Assembly (NCBI RefSeq): GCF_003369915.1 | Contig: NC_046674.1 | Location: 20,649,657-20,713,656 of the forward strand | DNA length: 64,000 nt | From: Drosophila miranda | Taxonomy: Eukaryota > Arthropoda > Insecta > Diptera > Drosophilidae | Reading direction: 5' to 3' | Part shown: positions 1 through 9,880 of the stretch, in pieces | Layout of the letters: every line of letters begins with the position of its first letter | Position numbering within the stretch: the stretch's first letter is position 1 | Notes under the pieces: generated by a model | Seen by the model: only the letters and a program-made list of their open reading frames with translations | What the model was told of the DNA's origin: nothing | Databases searched by the model: none | Made by a program: the position numbers and the translations under genes

Positions 1-132
1 ACGGTAGTTGGGTGGTACGAGAGCGAGAAGAAGAGCGGGACCCTGAATATGAAAAGGGAGCGGATTCAAAAGGTGGCGCTCAAGGAAGGGTGGGACCCTG
101 CTAGGGATAACGAAACCAACTATCCCCGCTGA
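1..132 (+). CDS. C-terminal end of an unidentified reading frame (partial)
   Basis: Frame 1 is open from the first base for 43 codons and stops with TGA at 130-132. The piece is charged and Trp-containing, with WYESEKK near its start and KEGWDP near its end. I do not recognise it. The following 200 bases are a T-rich tail (170-220) and a GC-richer block, an arrangement that would fit the 3' end of a mobile element, but no terminal repeat or target-site duplication can be seen. It may equally be the last exon of a host gene beginning upstream of the window. Confidence 0.3.
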   Translation, partial: TVVGWYESEKKSGTLNMKRERIQKVALKEGWDPARDNETNYPR

Positions 133-530
133 CGAATGTGCCAACGTGGACAAGTCTGTCCTATAAATTAGATTTGTTTTTTTTGTATGTTTTTTTTTGT
201 TTTTTGTTTTGTTCAATCCCTTCCCTGGCTTATCGGGTCGGAAACACCCCTGACTTCCCCGTCAGCTAGCTGGGAACGATAGGCCAGGGTGGCAAAGAGG
301 CGGATCATAACACACTGCCGCGCTCTTGCTCAATACTCTCCTCCTAAGTATCAAGATGTGTTTTTATGGCCAAAGAGGCCACAAAAATATCGTATCAAAT
401 GATAAATTTGGTAATTTTTATAAGGATGATATATGTATGCTTTTAAAATTATTTTTAGATCAGCTGTTTTTATGCGTGCTGGATAACACAAAAATAAGTC
501 GAAAATTACAATTACAATTTGTTCATCAAA
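133..530. other. Non-coding spacer before the fibrinogen-related gene
   Basis: This holds a T-rich tract (about 175-220), a short GC-richer block (225-310), and AT-rich sequence leading to the ATG at 531. No gene, tRNA or clear core promoter is visible. Confidence 0.5.
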
Positions 531-2013
531 ATGAGTGAAATGAAGTTAAACAATTTATCCCAGGAAGGATCTGCGCCTGAGAACATTTCGGTAAGCACAT
601 ACATATGTATGCCAAATGAAGTCTTTTTTGTACATTGTACATTCATTAAATATGTATTGTATATAATACATGCACACATTTTAGCTAAGCAGTGACTCAG
701 AAGATGACTATAATGTACTCGTGGATGAAGTAAAAGACCACCAACTATTGTTGAAGCTTCTGAGAACTTTTCAGGCTAGAATCAAAAGTAATGCTACGAC
801 TATCAATGATCTGGGAGGAAAATTATCCGAAGCTGAATTACAGCTAGTGATTCATAAGGAAAAGGCACAATTCTTTGATGAGAAGTGCAGGGACAAAGGT
901 GATCTGATAGCGACGTTGAAAGCGTCAATACAAATAAACAATGAAATGAATACGAGAAACGCTGCTGCGCACGATATGAACATAAAATTAATGCAAAATC
1001 GAATTACTGAGCTTCAAAAGGCTCTTGACACCCAAGCTAAAGATGATCAACCAAATTCTGGAATTATCCATGACACACAATTGGAGAAGTTCCAAGAACA
1101 GATTGCCGATTATAAACGCATCATTGAGTTAAACGAGTCTACAATATGCCAACTGAAAGAAAAAGTGACTGCATTAGAGACCAATGTCAAGCTAGATGCA
1201 ACCATTATCGAAAACAAGAATCAGGAACTCGCCCAAGTAACTAACAGTATAGGTACGGCCGAGTCTACAATATTAAAACTGAAAAAGGAAGTGACTGCGT
1301 TAGAGACCACAGCCCAGTTAGCTGAAATCAACATTAAACAGAAGGATGAGGAAACCGAGAATAAATCATCGTGTAGAGGGTACAAAATTACAAATCTAGT
1401 GTCCACTAAATTAATTGAAATTACTGGCCTCGCACCCTTTGCCGCCCCATTTAAGGATATTCCATCTATAAATGGCAATGGCTGGATGGTCGTGCAAAGA
1501 CGTTTCGATGGAAGTGTGAATTTTTCTGAGGGCTCGTATATTGATGGTTTTGGTTCTTTAGCTGGAGAGTTTTGGCTTGGCTTGGAGAAATTGTATCTAT
1601 TAACAAATATTACTCCTCATATGCTGCACATTCAACTCGTTGATTTCGATGATAATACATGGTACGCAGAATATGACCACTTCATAGTTGGCCACAAAAT
1701 ATGTGGCTACAACTTAGCTAACCTCGGGTACTACTCAGGAAACGCTGGTGATGCACTGCGAAATCATTTTTTTCAATTTTTCAATAAGTGGTGGGTGTCT
1801 AAAGGTGGAGTTAAAGACGGGTGGTAAGCAATTAGGCTGCATATCCTGTACTGGTACTTATATTTACTGATCATTTACTGTATTTTCAGTAATTTGAATG
1901 GAAAATTTTATGCATCGACGAGTCGGAATCGGAATACCAAGGATGGCATTTATTGGGGTACAAGAGGAAACCTCAAATCTTGTACAATGTTGCTAAAATC
2001 TATATTTATTTAA
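531..2013 (+). CDS. Fibrinogen-related domain protein with N-terminal coiled coil
   Basis: Read as join(531..590, 685..1823, 1890..2013), 440 aa. Donors are GTAAGC (591 and 1824); acceptors are TTTTAG and TTTCAG. The second junction restores TGT (Cys) in place of an intron-encoded Trp. Residues about 33-245 are Glu/Lys/Gln-rich heptads (coiled coil). From about 250 a fibrinogen-like (FReD) domain follows: GWMVVQRRFDGSVNF, GEFWLGLEKL, GYYSGNAGDA, NLNGKFY and GIYWGT are family hallmarks. FReD proteins usually act outside the cell in recognition or adhesion, but the N-terminus (MSEMKLNNLS) has no signal peptide. The usual FSTxDxDND calcium loop and the CA...WWY segment are replaced by a shortened stretch around FFNKWW, so calcium binding is doubtful. 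It could be a rapidly evolving intracellular paralogue or a decaying gene. Confidence 0.75.
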
Positions 2014-2539
2014 GGGACATTGTACATATAACAGTCAATCTAAGAGCTTATAAAAATTTTTTTTATACAATCTTTAAACAAGTAGCTCATGAATATTTTG
2101 GAATTTATTAACATGGGAAGGGGATCACAAAGGTGGGCCAGCAGCTCCGATTATAAATATGTATATAAACTTTGAACGACAAACCCAGCCGCGCCCCCAA
2201 GGAAATAGATTGTCTGTGCATGTGTGAACTACAGATACACATCATTACGTTGAGGCATCGGCCACAGGCAGCAATAAAAAGCGTTGGCACTGCAATCACA
2301 ATCAGTTTTGTTGGCGTCGTCCGAGAACGTTGTTGGCGTAGTCTGCGTCTGATGCCCTATTTGACTTTGCGGAAGGTGTTCGCGACCTCAACGACTTTGG
2401 AGACGAGAACGACATAATCAGTAGGCAAGGTGTGTCGAAGCGGATCAACGTCGACCTGGCAGCAAATGTAAATTGTTTGTAAAAGGGAAATCAACCCTAT
2501 AAGATATTCCAGCTGAGAAGACCCGATCACATATCCACA
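2014..2539. other. Intergenic spacer and probable 5' UTR of the first mutarotase
   Basis: Moderately AT-rich sequence without convincing exons. Short open frames occur on both strands but have no supporting splice sites or composition. The stretch from about 2440 to 2539 is probably the 5' untranslated leader of the next gene. Confidence 0.4.
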
Positions 2540-3670
2540 ATGCCGATCACACTGGAGGAGGAGATCTTTGGCCTGGCCGTTAATCCCTTCACAAAGGCAC
2601 CCGAGATGGTGCGCCGCTACACGCTGACCAACTCGAACCGGATGTCTATTTCGGTGATTCAACTGGGCGCCATCATCCAGAGCGTACGAATGCCGGATGC
2701 CTATGAGAAGGTCGATGACATCTGCTTGGGATTCGATGACATTGCGAGCTACGTGGCTACCAAAGGGGCCTACATTGGTGGGACCCTCGGACGGGTCGCT
2801 AACCGAGTGGCGAACGGCGAATACGTGGTGGGTGAGACAAAGGTCGAGCTGACCAAGAACTTCCAGAATAAGTACCAGCTGCACGGCGGCCTTGTGGGCT
2901 TCGACAGCGTCATATGGGAGGTGGTGCAGAAGACGGAGGACGGCATTGTCTTTCGCCATGTCTCGGCGCATGGCCACGAGGGCTACCCGGGCACACTGAC
3001 TTGCCTCATTACCTACTGGCTGGACAACCAGAATCGCATTGGCGTGCAATTCGAGGCCACCACCGACAGAAAAACCGTTGTTAATATCTCCAATCATGCG
3101 TACTTCAACCTGGCCGGCCACAGCGCTGGGCCCAAGGGTCTGGCCGAGCATACTGTGGAGATAGCTGCCAGCAAGATTGTGGAGACGGATGATCAACAGA
3201 TACCAACCGGCCAGTTGGTCGACGTCGACGATACGGTCTTCGATCTGCGGCTGCCCGTCCTGCTGGGCGACCGCCTCATGCAGTTCGGCGGGCGTCTGAT
3301 CGATGGCTACGATAACTGCTTTGTGGTCAATGGCGGCAGTACGCAGCCGGGCCTGAGTATGATCGCCAAGCTTGTTCATCCTCCCAGTTGTCGGGTCATG
3401 GAGGTATGGACAAATCAACCAGGGCTGCAGTTCTACACGGCCAACAATCTGCCCAACGAAAAGAGCGGCGAGTTCCCTATGATTGGCAAGGACTGCACTC
3501 ACTACGTCAAACACGGCTCCTTTTGCGTGGAAACCGAAAAATTTCCCGACTCCATGAACCATCCCGAATTCCCTTCGATTTTTCTGGAGCCCGGCGAAAA
3601 ATACCAGCATGAGGTCATGTACTGGTTCAAGGTGGAGGAGTCCTGGAAGTGCTGTTGTAACAACAAGTGA
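2540..3670 (+). CDS. Aldose 1-epimerase (galactose mutarotase), copy 1
   Basis: Single-exon frame of 376 aa; the start ATG is preceded by CCACA, a good fly context. Galactose mutarotases interconvert alpha- and beta-D-galactose, feeding the Leloir pathway in the cytosol. The family's functional residues are present: His115 (YQLHGG), His186 in NISNHAYFNLAGH, Asp258 in DGYDN, and the probable catalytic base Glu331 in GSFCVETEKFP. The length matches animal GALM proteins. A second copy lies at 7195-8298, with a fumarase between them. I believe the pair corresponds to D. melanogaster CG32444/CG32445, but I have not checked. Oddity: the C-terminus ends KCCCNNK, a three-cysteine cluster absent from the second copy. 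Confidence 0.93.
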   Translation: MPITLEEEIFGLAVNPFTKAPEMVRRYTLTNSNRMSISVIQLGAIIQSVRMPDAYEKVDDICLGFDDIASYVATKGAYIGGTLGRVANRVANGEYVVGETKVELTKNFQNKYQLHGGLVGFDSVIWEVVQKTEDGIVFRHVSAHGHEGYPGTLTCLITYWLDNQNRIGVQFEATTDRKTVVNISNHAYFNLAGHSAGPKGLAEHTVEIAASKIVETDDQQIPTGQLVDVDDTVFDLRLPVLLGDRLMQFGGRLIDGYDNCFVVNGGSTQPGLSMIAKLVHPPSCRVMEVWTNQPGLQFYTANNLPNEKSGEFPMIGKDCTHYVKHGSFCVETEKFPDSMNHPEFPSIFLEPGEKYQHEVMYWFKVEESWKCCCNNK

Positions 3671-3686
3671 AAGCTACTAGATATCA

Positions 3687-3692
3687 AATAAA
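3687..3692 (+). terminator. AATAAA poly(A) signal of mutarotase copy 1
   Basis: Canonical AATAAA 17 nt after the TGA stop, implying a very short 3' UTR. Confidence 0.6.
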
Positions 3693-3980
3693 GCTGGATA
3701 TTTTAAAGGCGATGCTCGAGTATTGTTGTACTCGTTTTTTTCAGGTTTGGGGTCAGCACTTCACCTTTGCATTCTGGTGGCAATTGTTTTGCGTCTTCAT
3801 GATCAGCATGAATGGGGAGTCATGTCTGTCTGTTTGTCTGTTTTTCTGTCCGGCTGCCTGCCAACTAGTCTATCAGTTAAACCGAAAAAAATGTACATAA
3901 ACGGGGGGGAGTCACAAGGTTGCGTCACTTAAAGCGCAGAATGCGCTTTTGAACTTATTTAAAGTTACATATATTCAAAG
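3693..3980. other. Short non-coding spacer
   Basis: No gene seen. It has a few CTGTCTGT-type simple runs around 3825-3855, which also occur inside the dispersed repeat family, so this may be degraded repeat sequence. Confidence 0.35.
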
Positions 3981-4543
3981 AAAACAAGGGGAAACGTGCT
4001 GCTGCGGCCGCAACTCTACATTTATACCCGTTACTTAGTCAGCATGGCTCTCCTCCGCCAGACGGCGCTAACATTGAACGACAAAGAGTGTGTGCGGGAG
4101 AGACTGAACGTGTCGGGCGCTGCGTAGCCATAAGAATGATCCGATCTGATCCAGATGTGCAATCTTGTAGATATGGTCACTATCTATGATGGTGCGTGTT
4201 TAATTTTTTTGCATCATCAAAATTGTGGGTGCAACAGATTTTTTTTCTTTGTGGGGTCGGAAATAAACTTGATTCAATGTGATATCACAGGAGCCTGGAT
4301 ACGAAATTTCGCTTTTTTGCTTCAGCTCTTATGGACTGTGAGAACTAGGCGTCAAACGAGACGGACGGACCGCGAACGGACGAAGGGACAGACATGGCTC
4401 TATCGACTCGGCTTATGATGCTGATCTAGAAAATATATATCATTTTTGGGGTCGGAAACGCTTCCTTCTGGGCGCTACACTCATCCATTTTCAACACAAA
4501 TCTAATATACCCCAATACTCTTTTTGAGTACCGGCTATAAAAA
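3981..4543 (+). repeat. Dispersed repeat, degraded copy A
   Basis: Shares ordered blocks with the copies at 50252-51353 and 62463-63880. These are a start near GGGGAAACGTG...CCGCAACTCTACA, a block with CATGGCTCTCCTCCGCCAGA, a middle block with CTTTGTGGGGTCGG and GATATCACAGGAG, a GACGGACGG run, and an end with GGTCGGAAACG, CTTCCTTCTGGGCG, ACAAATCTAATATACCCC and a final GAGTACCGGCTATAAAA. No protein is encoded. The block order resembles non-autonomous Helitron-like (DINE-1/SGM-type) elements known in Drosophila; that classification is inferred from memory. Confidence 0.7.
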
Positions 4544-4944
4544 TATGAATAGGGCATAAAAGTCTCTCACTCCAACTTGAAGCTGAGCAAAAAAGTCAAA
4601 TCTGTTTCCAGTACGTTAGCTTAGTGCAAGGCAAAATTTAAAACATGTTTTTATTTACGACAAATGAGATACCACTGAGAGTAGTAAAAAAGTGATGAGT
4701 AAAATAGGCATCAAACTAACGTTAAAATTTTTTCTTCAACATGTTTTCTATAACAAAAAAATATTTAGGTTAAATAGGAGGCTATGGCATATAAATTTGA
4801 ATTTTAAATTGAACAAAAGTTGCGCTGTAAAATCTGCTAGTAGCATTTGCTTAATGTGTTCATGTCGTAGTCTGTGATATACATTTGGACTTAGTTTATA
4901 TTTTACTAACCGATTCGGACCAGAGAAAGAGAAAGGTAGGAATT
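4544..4944. other. AT-rich spacer upstream of the fumarase
   Basis: No gene is seen. An upstream exon carrying a mitochondrial presequence for the fumarase cannot be excluded, but I found no convincing one. Confidence 0.35.
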
Positions 4945-6490
4945 ATGGCCAACGAGTGTAAAACGACACGCGTAGAAAGCGACACTCTTGGGTCTATGCA
5001 AGTACCTGAGGATCGTTATTATGGCGCACAGACCATGCGCTGTTTGTTAAATTTCCGTATTGGTGGGACAGAGGAGCGTATGCCGGTAAGTGTTTGGGCT
5101 GATCCTGATCAACTGTGAGCGCTTCCCGAATGATCTTCCTACGATTGTGCAGAAGGACCTTGTCCAGGCCATGGGGATACTGAAGAAGGCCGCTGCAGAG
5201 GTCAACCAGGAGTACGGACTGGACTCGAAGATTAGCGCGGCCATATCAAGTGCAGCGGATGAGGTAATTTCGGGAAAACTCTACGACGAGGGGCACTTTC
5301 CCCTTCCGATCTGGCAGACGGGTTCTGGTACTCAAACGAATATGAATACGAACGAGGTGATCGGCAACCGGGCCATTGAAATTCTGGGCGGCACTGTGGG
5401 CTCTAAGGATCCGGTGCATCCGAACGACCACGTTAACAAGTCGCAGAGCTCGAACGACACCTTCCCGTCGGCCATACACATTGCCGTGGCTACGGCACTG
5501 GTCACGCAGCTGAAGCCCGCGCTGACCAAGCTGCGCGATTCCCTGAACAACAAGGCCACCGAGTGGAGGGACATTATCAAGATCGGCCGCACCCACACCC
5601 AGGACGCAGTGCCTATCACTCTGGGTCAGGAGTTCAGTGGCTACACCCAACAGCTGACCAACGGCCTACAGCGCCTTGACGCGGTGATGCCCCGAGTCTA
5701 TCAGTTGGCCCTAGGCGGGACTGCCGTCGGCACTGGGCTGAACACGCGCAGGGGATTCGCAGAGAACTGCGTCAAGGTGATCGCGAAGCTCACCTCGCTG
5801 CCTTTTGTGGTGGCCCCCAACTTTTTCGAGGCCCTAGCCTCGCGAGATGCCATGGTCGAGGTGCACGGGGCCCTCAACACTGTGGCCACCAGCCTCATGA
5901 AAATCGCCAATGACATTCGCTTCTTGGGATCGGGTCCCCGCTGCGGACTGGGGGAGCTGTTGCTCCCTGAGAACGAGCCGGGCAGCTCGATAATGCCGGG
6001 AAAGGTTAATCCCACACAGTGCGAGGCCATGACTATGATTTGTGCCCAGGTGATGGGCAACCATTTTGCCGTCACTACAGGCGGTGCCAGCGGCCACTTC
6101 GAGCTGAATGTGTTCAAGCCGCTGATTGCTTCCAATGTGCTGCGATCCATCAAACTTCTGAGTATGTCTCTATCCCCATCACAGCCAAAACTGGAGTACA
6201 ATAGACTCTCCACTTTCTTCCACTCTTTAGCCGATGGCTGCACTAGCTTCTGTATCAACTGCGTGCAGGGAATCAAGCCCAATAAAGAGAAGATAGCCAA
6301 GATAATGAAGGAGTCCTTGATGCTGGTCACTGCCCTCAATCCTCACATTGGCTACGACAAGTCGGCCCTGATAGCCAAGACAGCGCACATTAATGGGACC
6401 ACTCTGAAGCAGGAGGCCCTCAATGCGGGCATCTCTGAAAAGGACTTCGACGAGTGGGTGCGCCCAGAAAAGATGCTGGGTCCCAGCTAG
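4945..6490 (+). CDS. Class II fumarate hydratase (fumarase)
   Basis: Read as join(4945..5085, 5153..6161, 6231..6490), 469 aa, almost the length of E. coli FumC. It hydrates fumarate to L-malate. Visible landmarks: [12 protein letters not shown] (about 105-116), [10 protein letters not shown] with His195, and the superfamily signature [11 protein letters not shown] at 324-334 in the flexible catalytic loop. Intron 1 (67 nt) joins MP to [14 protein letters not shown]. Intron 2 (6162-6230, 69 nt) restores KLLTDG, where unspliced reading would add 23 non-conserved residues. The ATG at 4945 is the only in-frame one before conserved sequence, and the N-terminus ([16 protein letters not shown]) does not look like a mitochondrial presequence, so a cytosolic form is likely. 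It sits between two mutarotase genes on the same strand. Drosophila carries several fumarase paralogues; I cannot say which this is. Confidence 0.92.
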
Positions 6491-6535
6491 GCATTGTGAT
6501 CCCTTGCCCAATATTCTTCTTGTTTCCCATTTGTT

Positions 6536-6541
6536 AATAAA
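6536..6541 (+). terminator. AATAAA poly(A) signal of the fumarase gene
   Basis: Canonical AATAAA 46 nt after the TAG stop. Confidence 0.6.
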
Positions 6542-7194
6542 GTTCATTTCAGATCTATCAGAGCATGCGGTGCCTATTTATATTTTGCATTCCTTTGGAA
6601 CACCGAGAACGAAGTATCTACTGAGCATTCCCATTACTCAAAAAGCTTAGTCACTTTAGTCTTAATGGGATTTGAGAGTTCAGAGTAATTCAGTTTTTGC
6701 TGATTAATTTGGTTGATTACATAATCTATCAGCGACAACTGCGGTGGTTTATTAAATCCCCAATCAAATAACAACACGATTAGGCCCTGTAATCTCGCTA
6801 AACACTAAGTCTTCGCTTGTATATGTATGTTAATTCTTATTTAGTTAAGACTACCCAGACTTGAATGACGTATCGTATTTCCAAATGGGCAGGCTAAGAT
6901 AAACTGTCATATGATAGGACACTATATGAAGTTTGTTTCCATGTTAACTAGTCTCTCAGTCTCTAGTCTCAGAAATATTGATGGTTGATGGGTTTGTGTT
7001 TGGGTGTGAGCCTAACAAAAAGTCTCTAACAACCAATATCACTAAGTTAGTCATGACCTTTCTGGCATTTTTCAGCCTTTGCATTGCTTTCCAAATTCTC
7101 AGTTTCTCACCAGAGTCGTATCCAAATTTTGGTTTCCCCGCATTTTTGGTTTAGTAAAAATTTGGAGTTTTGGTAAATCTACGTAGCTGGCAGG
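6542..7194. other. Intergenic spacer and 5' UTR of mutarotase copy 2
   Basis: AT-rich, without reading frames that look coding. Pyrimidine-rich tracts at 7040-7110 precede the next gene and could belong to its leader or core promoter; no TATA box is evident. Confidence 0.4.
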
Positions 7195-8298
7195 ATGGTG
7201 CGCGTGATCGAGGATATGTTCGGCATCGCTGTCAATCCCATGACTCAAAAGACGGATCAGGTGCGTCGCTTCACGCTGAGCACAGACCGGGGTATGTGCG
7301 TGTCCATTATCACCCTGGGGGCCATCATCCAGAGGATCAATGTGCCGGACGTTGACGGAAAGCTTGAGGATGTTTGCCTGGGCTACGATGACGTTGCTGG
7401 CTACTACCGCAACCAGCCGGCATACTTTGGGGCCACCATTGGAAGGGTGGCGAATCGAGTCGCCCGGGGCCGCTTCAAGCTGTGCGGCAAGGAAGTGAGT
7501 GTGAGCCGCAACTTCAGGGACAAGTATCAGCTCCACGGCGGCTTTGTGGGCTTCGACAGCGTTATCTGGGATGTGGTGGGAATACACAAAGATGGCGTTA
7601 CCTTCCAGCACGTCTCGCCGGACGGCCACGAAGGGTACCCCGGAGAGGTTACCGTCAACATCAACTTTTCGCTGAACGACACGGGCTGCTTTGGCATGAG
7701 GATCGAGGCGAGGGCCAAGGCTACCACATGCGTTAATATCACCAACCATGCGTACTTCAACCTAGCCGGCCATGGGAGCGGCAGGGATACCCTCTTGCAG
7801 CACATGCTGATGATCAAGGCCCAGAAGATTGTGGACACGGACCTCGAGCAGATTCCCACTGGGAAGCTGATGCGCATCCGCAACACTCCGTACGACTTCT
7901 CCAGCCTTGTCAACCTCGGCAAGCGCATTGGACAGCTGGCCAACTGTCCGATCCACGGCTTTGATAATAACTATTGCGTCGACGTGCCGCCCAATCGTGT
8001 CCAGCTGGTGGCCCGCGTTGTCCATCCCTGCAGCGGTCGCTTTATGGAAGTGCACACCAACCAGCCAGGGGTACAGTTCTATACCGCCAACAACCTTCCT
8101 GACGAGGAACGCGGCGGGGTTCCGAACATTGGCAAGGCCGGGGCCCACTATGTGCGGCATGGCTCCTTCTGCCTGGAGACCCAAAAGTATCCCGATGCCA
8201 TGAATCACGATGACTTCCCATCGATCGTCCTTAATCCTGGACAGTTGTATGACCATCAGGTGGTCTACAGATTCGGTGCCTGCCCCAAACGAATTTAG
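7195..8298 (+). CDS. Aldose 1-epimerase (galactose mutarotase), copy 2
   Basis: Single-exon frame of 367 aa, clearly paralogous to the gene at 2540 along its whole length: shared blocks include YQLHGG, GFDSVIW, GHEGYPG, NHAYFNLAGH, TNQPG and QFYTANNLP. Functional residues are kept: His114, His185, Asp257 in GFDNNY and Glu328 in GSFCLETQKYP. It is expected to catalyse the same alpha/beta galactose interconversion. The two copies differ at many positions and in their C-termini (this one ends FGACPKRI), so the duplication looks old rather than recent. The fumarase gene lies between the copies in the same orientation, and Atox1 follows. The start at 7195 aligns with copy 1, whose start lies seven residues upstream of the shared EDMFGIAVNP-like block. 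Confidence 0.93.
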   Translation: MVRVIEDMFGIAVNPMTQKTDQVRRFTLSTDRGMCVSIITLGAIIQRINVPDVDGKLEDVCLGYDDVAGYYRNQPAYFGATIGRVANRVARGRFKLCGKEVSVSRNFRDKYQLHGGFVGFDSVIWDVVGIHKDGVTFQHVSPDGHEGYPGEVTVNINFSLNDTGCFGMRIEARAKATTCVNITNHAYFNLAGHGSGRDTLLQHMLMIKAQKIVDTDLEQIPTGKLMRIRNTPYDFSSLVNLGKRIGQLANCPIHGFDNNYCVDVPPNRVQLVARVVHPCSGRFMEVHTNQPGVQFYTANNLPDEERGGVPNIGKAGAHYVRHGSFCLETQKYPDAMNHDDFPSIVLNPGQLYDHQVVYRFGACPKRI

Positions 8299-8354
8299 TT
8301 ATGACGCTACGTTTTTTCTTGATAACAAAACAAAATCTTAAATTTGCACTCAAT

Positions 8355-8360
8355 AATAAA
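8355..8360 (+). terminator. AATAAA poly(A) signal of mutarotase copy 2
   Basis: Canonical AATAAA 57 nt after the TAG stop. Confidence 0.55.
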
Positions 8361-8958
8361 GGATAAAATCATAAAACTTATTTAATTTAAGTTTTCTCAT
8401 ATATTTTTTGTGTAAAACTGATATTGAATAGATGCATAGATATGTACATATATGCATATCTTTTCTGAACAGCACCAAAGACTCTGCTCACATACAGCTA
8501 AAAATGTTTGTAGATTAATAAATAAACTAGGTATTATCCAACTCTAAATTTAACCCTTAAATTGTTTGAAGAACAATCTATTTCATCCACATAATCGTTT
8601 GACGTTCGGGTATTCAAAATAACCGCCCACTTGACCATAGAATATCGGTAGAAGAAATATTGGGGTATTGCATGGTATTTTGAAGAATATTTCTGCCAGC
8701 CTGCAGGAAAATGTTTTTGAACCATAGCTATTTTAAAATATAAAACGCTATAAAACGCCGATAAGTTCCGCTTATCGCACAAAAATACCGATATTTTTTT
8801 GTGCATCGATAATTATAATCAAAAGTCGGTATATCTAATCTAACGGCGTGACACAACAGAAAAATATAGTTGAATAGAATACTAGTTCCGTGGATGATTT
8901 ATTATAATATATCCCATATAAATATCTATACTATTATATTATATCAATAAAAAATATA
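8361..8958. other. AT-rich intergenic region with two adjacent hairpins
   Basis: No coding content. It contains two overlapping inverted repeats at 8759-8804: CGATAAG-ttccg-CTTATCG, then GCACAAAAAT...ATTTTTTTGTGC. The rest is AT-rich low-complexity sequence. Confidence 0.45.
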
Positions 8959-8966
8959 TATCGATA
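8959..8966. promoter_or_regulatory. TATCGATA motif (DRE/DREF-type site) upstream of Atox1
   Basis: A perfect TATCGATA palindrome 211 nt upstream of the Atox1 ATG. This octamer is the known Drosophila DNA replication-related element, common at housekeeping promoters. It sits in very AT-rich sequence, where chance occurrence is more likely, so function is inferred only from position and identity. Confidence 0.35.
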
Positions 8967-9177
8967 TAATTTGTCAATATATATTTAACATCCCTAATAT
9001 ACACCTAGTAGGTTCAGAAAAGATAGATTCAGATATTTTTTCTTAACATAAAGGGCAGAAATAGGTGTTTGCCACGTCAATAAGCGATCGATTCCATCCG
9101 CCAAGCTGTTTAATTTACCGCAAGTCTACAACAGGACGACGGAAGACAGTCGTCACAGCAGCAGCAGTAGTAGCAGA

Positions 9178-9617
9178 ATGACCGTACGTATCCATCAGAT
9201 ATTTTCGCAGTGTGTATTGCAATTTTCACCACCACCACCCCCCCGTACTTATTCTATCAGGTGCACGAATTCAAGGTGGAAATGACCTGCGGCGGGTGTG
9301 CCAGTGCAGTGGAGCGCGTTCTGGGCAAATTGGGCGGTAGGTATAAAAAAGGCAGAAATGAAATGGCCTAATTTTGGGTATTAGGCTAATTAATGGCATG
9401 TCCCCTTATCAGACAGTGACAGTAAATTCTGCTGTGGGTTCTATTGTGGCAACTAACTAAAGTCTTGTTCGCAATTCTTATAGATAAGGTCGAAAAAGTC
9501 AACATTAACTTGGAGGAGAGAACGGTTACTGTCACGTCGAATCTATCGTCCGATGAACTGTTGGAACAGCTGCGCAAGACCGGCAAAAGCAGTTCGTACA
9601 TCGGTGTGAAGAAATGA
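9178..9617 (+). CDS. Atox1: Copper chaperone Atox1
   Basis: Read as join(9178..9183, 9261..9336, 9484..9617), 71 aa. The first coding exon is only six bases (Met-Thr). It is followed by a GTACGT donor; acceptors are TATCAG and TTATAG, and the second junction restores GAT (Asp). It has one heavy-metal-associated domain: the Cu(I)-binding motif MTCGGC (Cys12, Cys15), and later KVNINLEER and LRKTGKSS, matching metazoan Atox1 in length and order. It carries Cu(I) in the cytosol to the copper-transporting P-type ATPase of the secretory pathway. The adjacency to two mutarotase genes is, as I recall, the D. melanogaster arrangement (CG32444, CG32445, CG32446). Confidence 0.95.
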
Positions 9618-9832
9618 GACGAGTTTTTCAGCAAGTTTCAGAAATACGGCAAACTGAAACTTGAAGTCTAAACGGGACGAGACGAGGGTAAATCTCGAGT
9701 CAATCCACACATTGCCGATGTCACATGTCACACATACATACACATCGAACCATTCGAGCTGAAGGCGCTGCTTGATCCATTCGTTCAGTGATACCCAAGA
9801 TTTACCCAATATCCGATATACACATACACAAC

Positions 9833-9848
9833 TACGAGTATACTCGTA
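9833..9848. repeat. Perfect 16-bp palindrome TACGAGTATACTCGTA
   Basis: Located in the Atox1 3' region. The identical 16-mer recurs at 40680-40695, and half-sites are scattered through non-coding DNA of the window. Confidence 0.8.
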
Positions 9849-9880
9849 CAACACGAAGACAAAGTTTAAACTTAATCAAA

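Noticed and set aside
4885-4944. Extension of the fumarase N-terminus upstream of 4945
   Set aside because: The extended frame has no ATG (it would need TTG), and the conserved sequence begins after the ATG at 4945.
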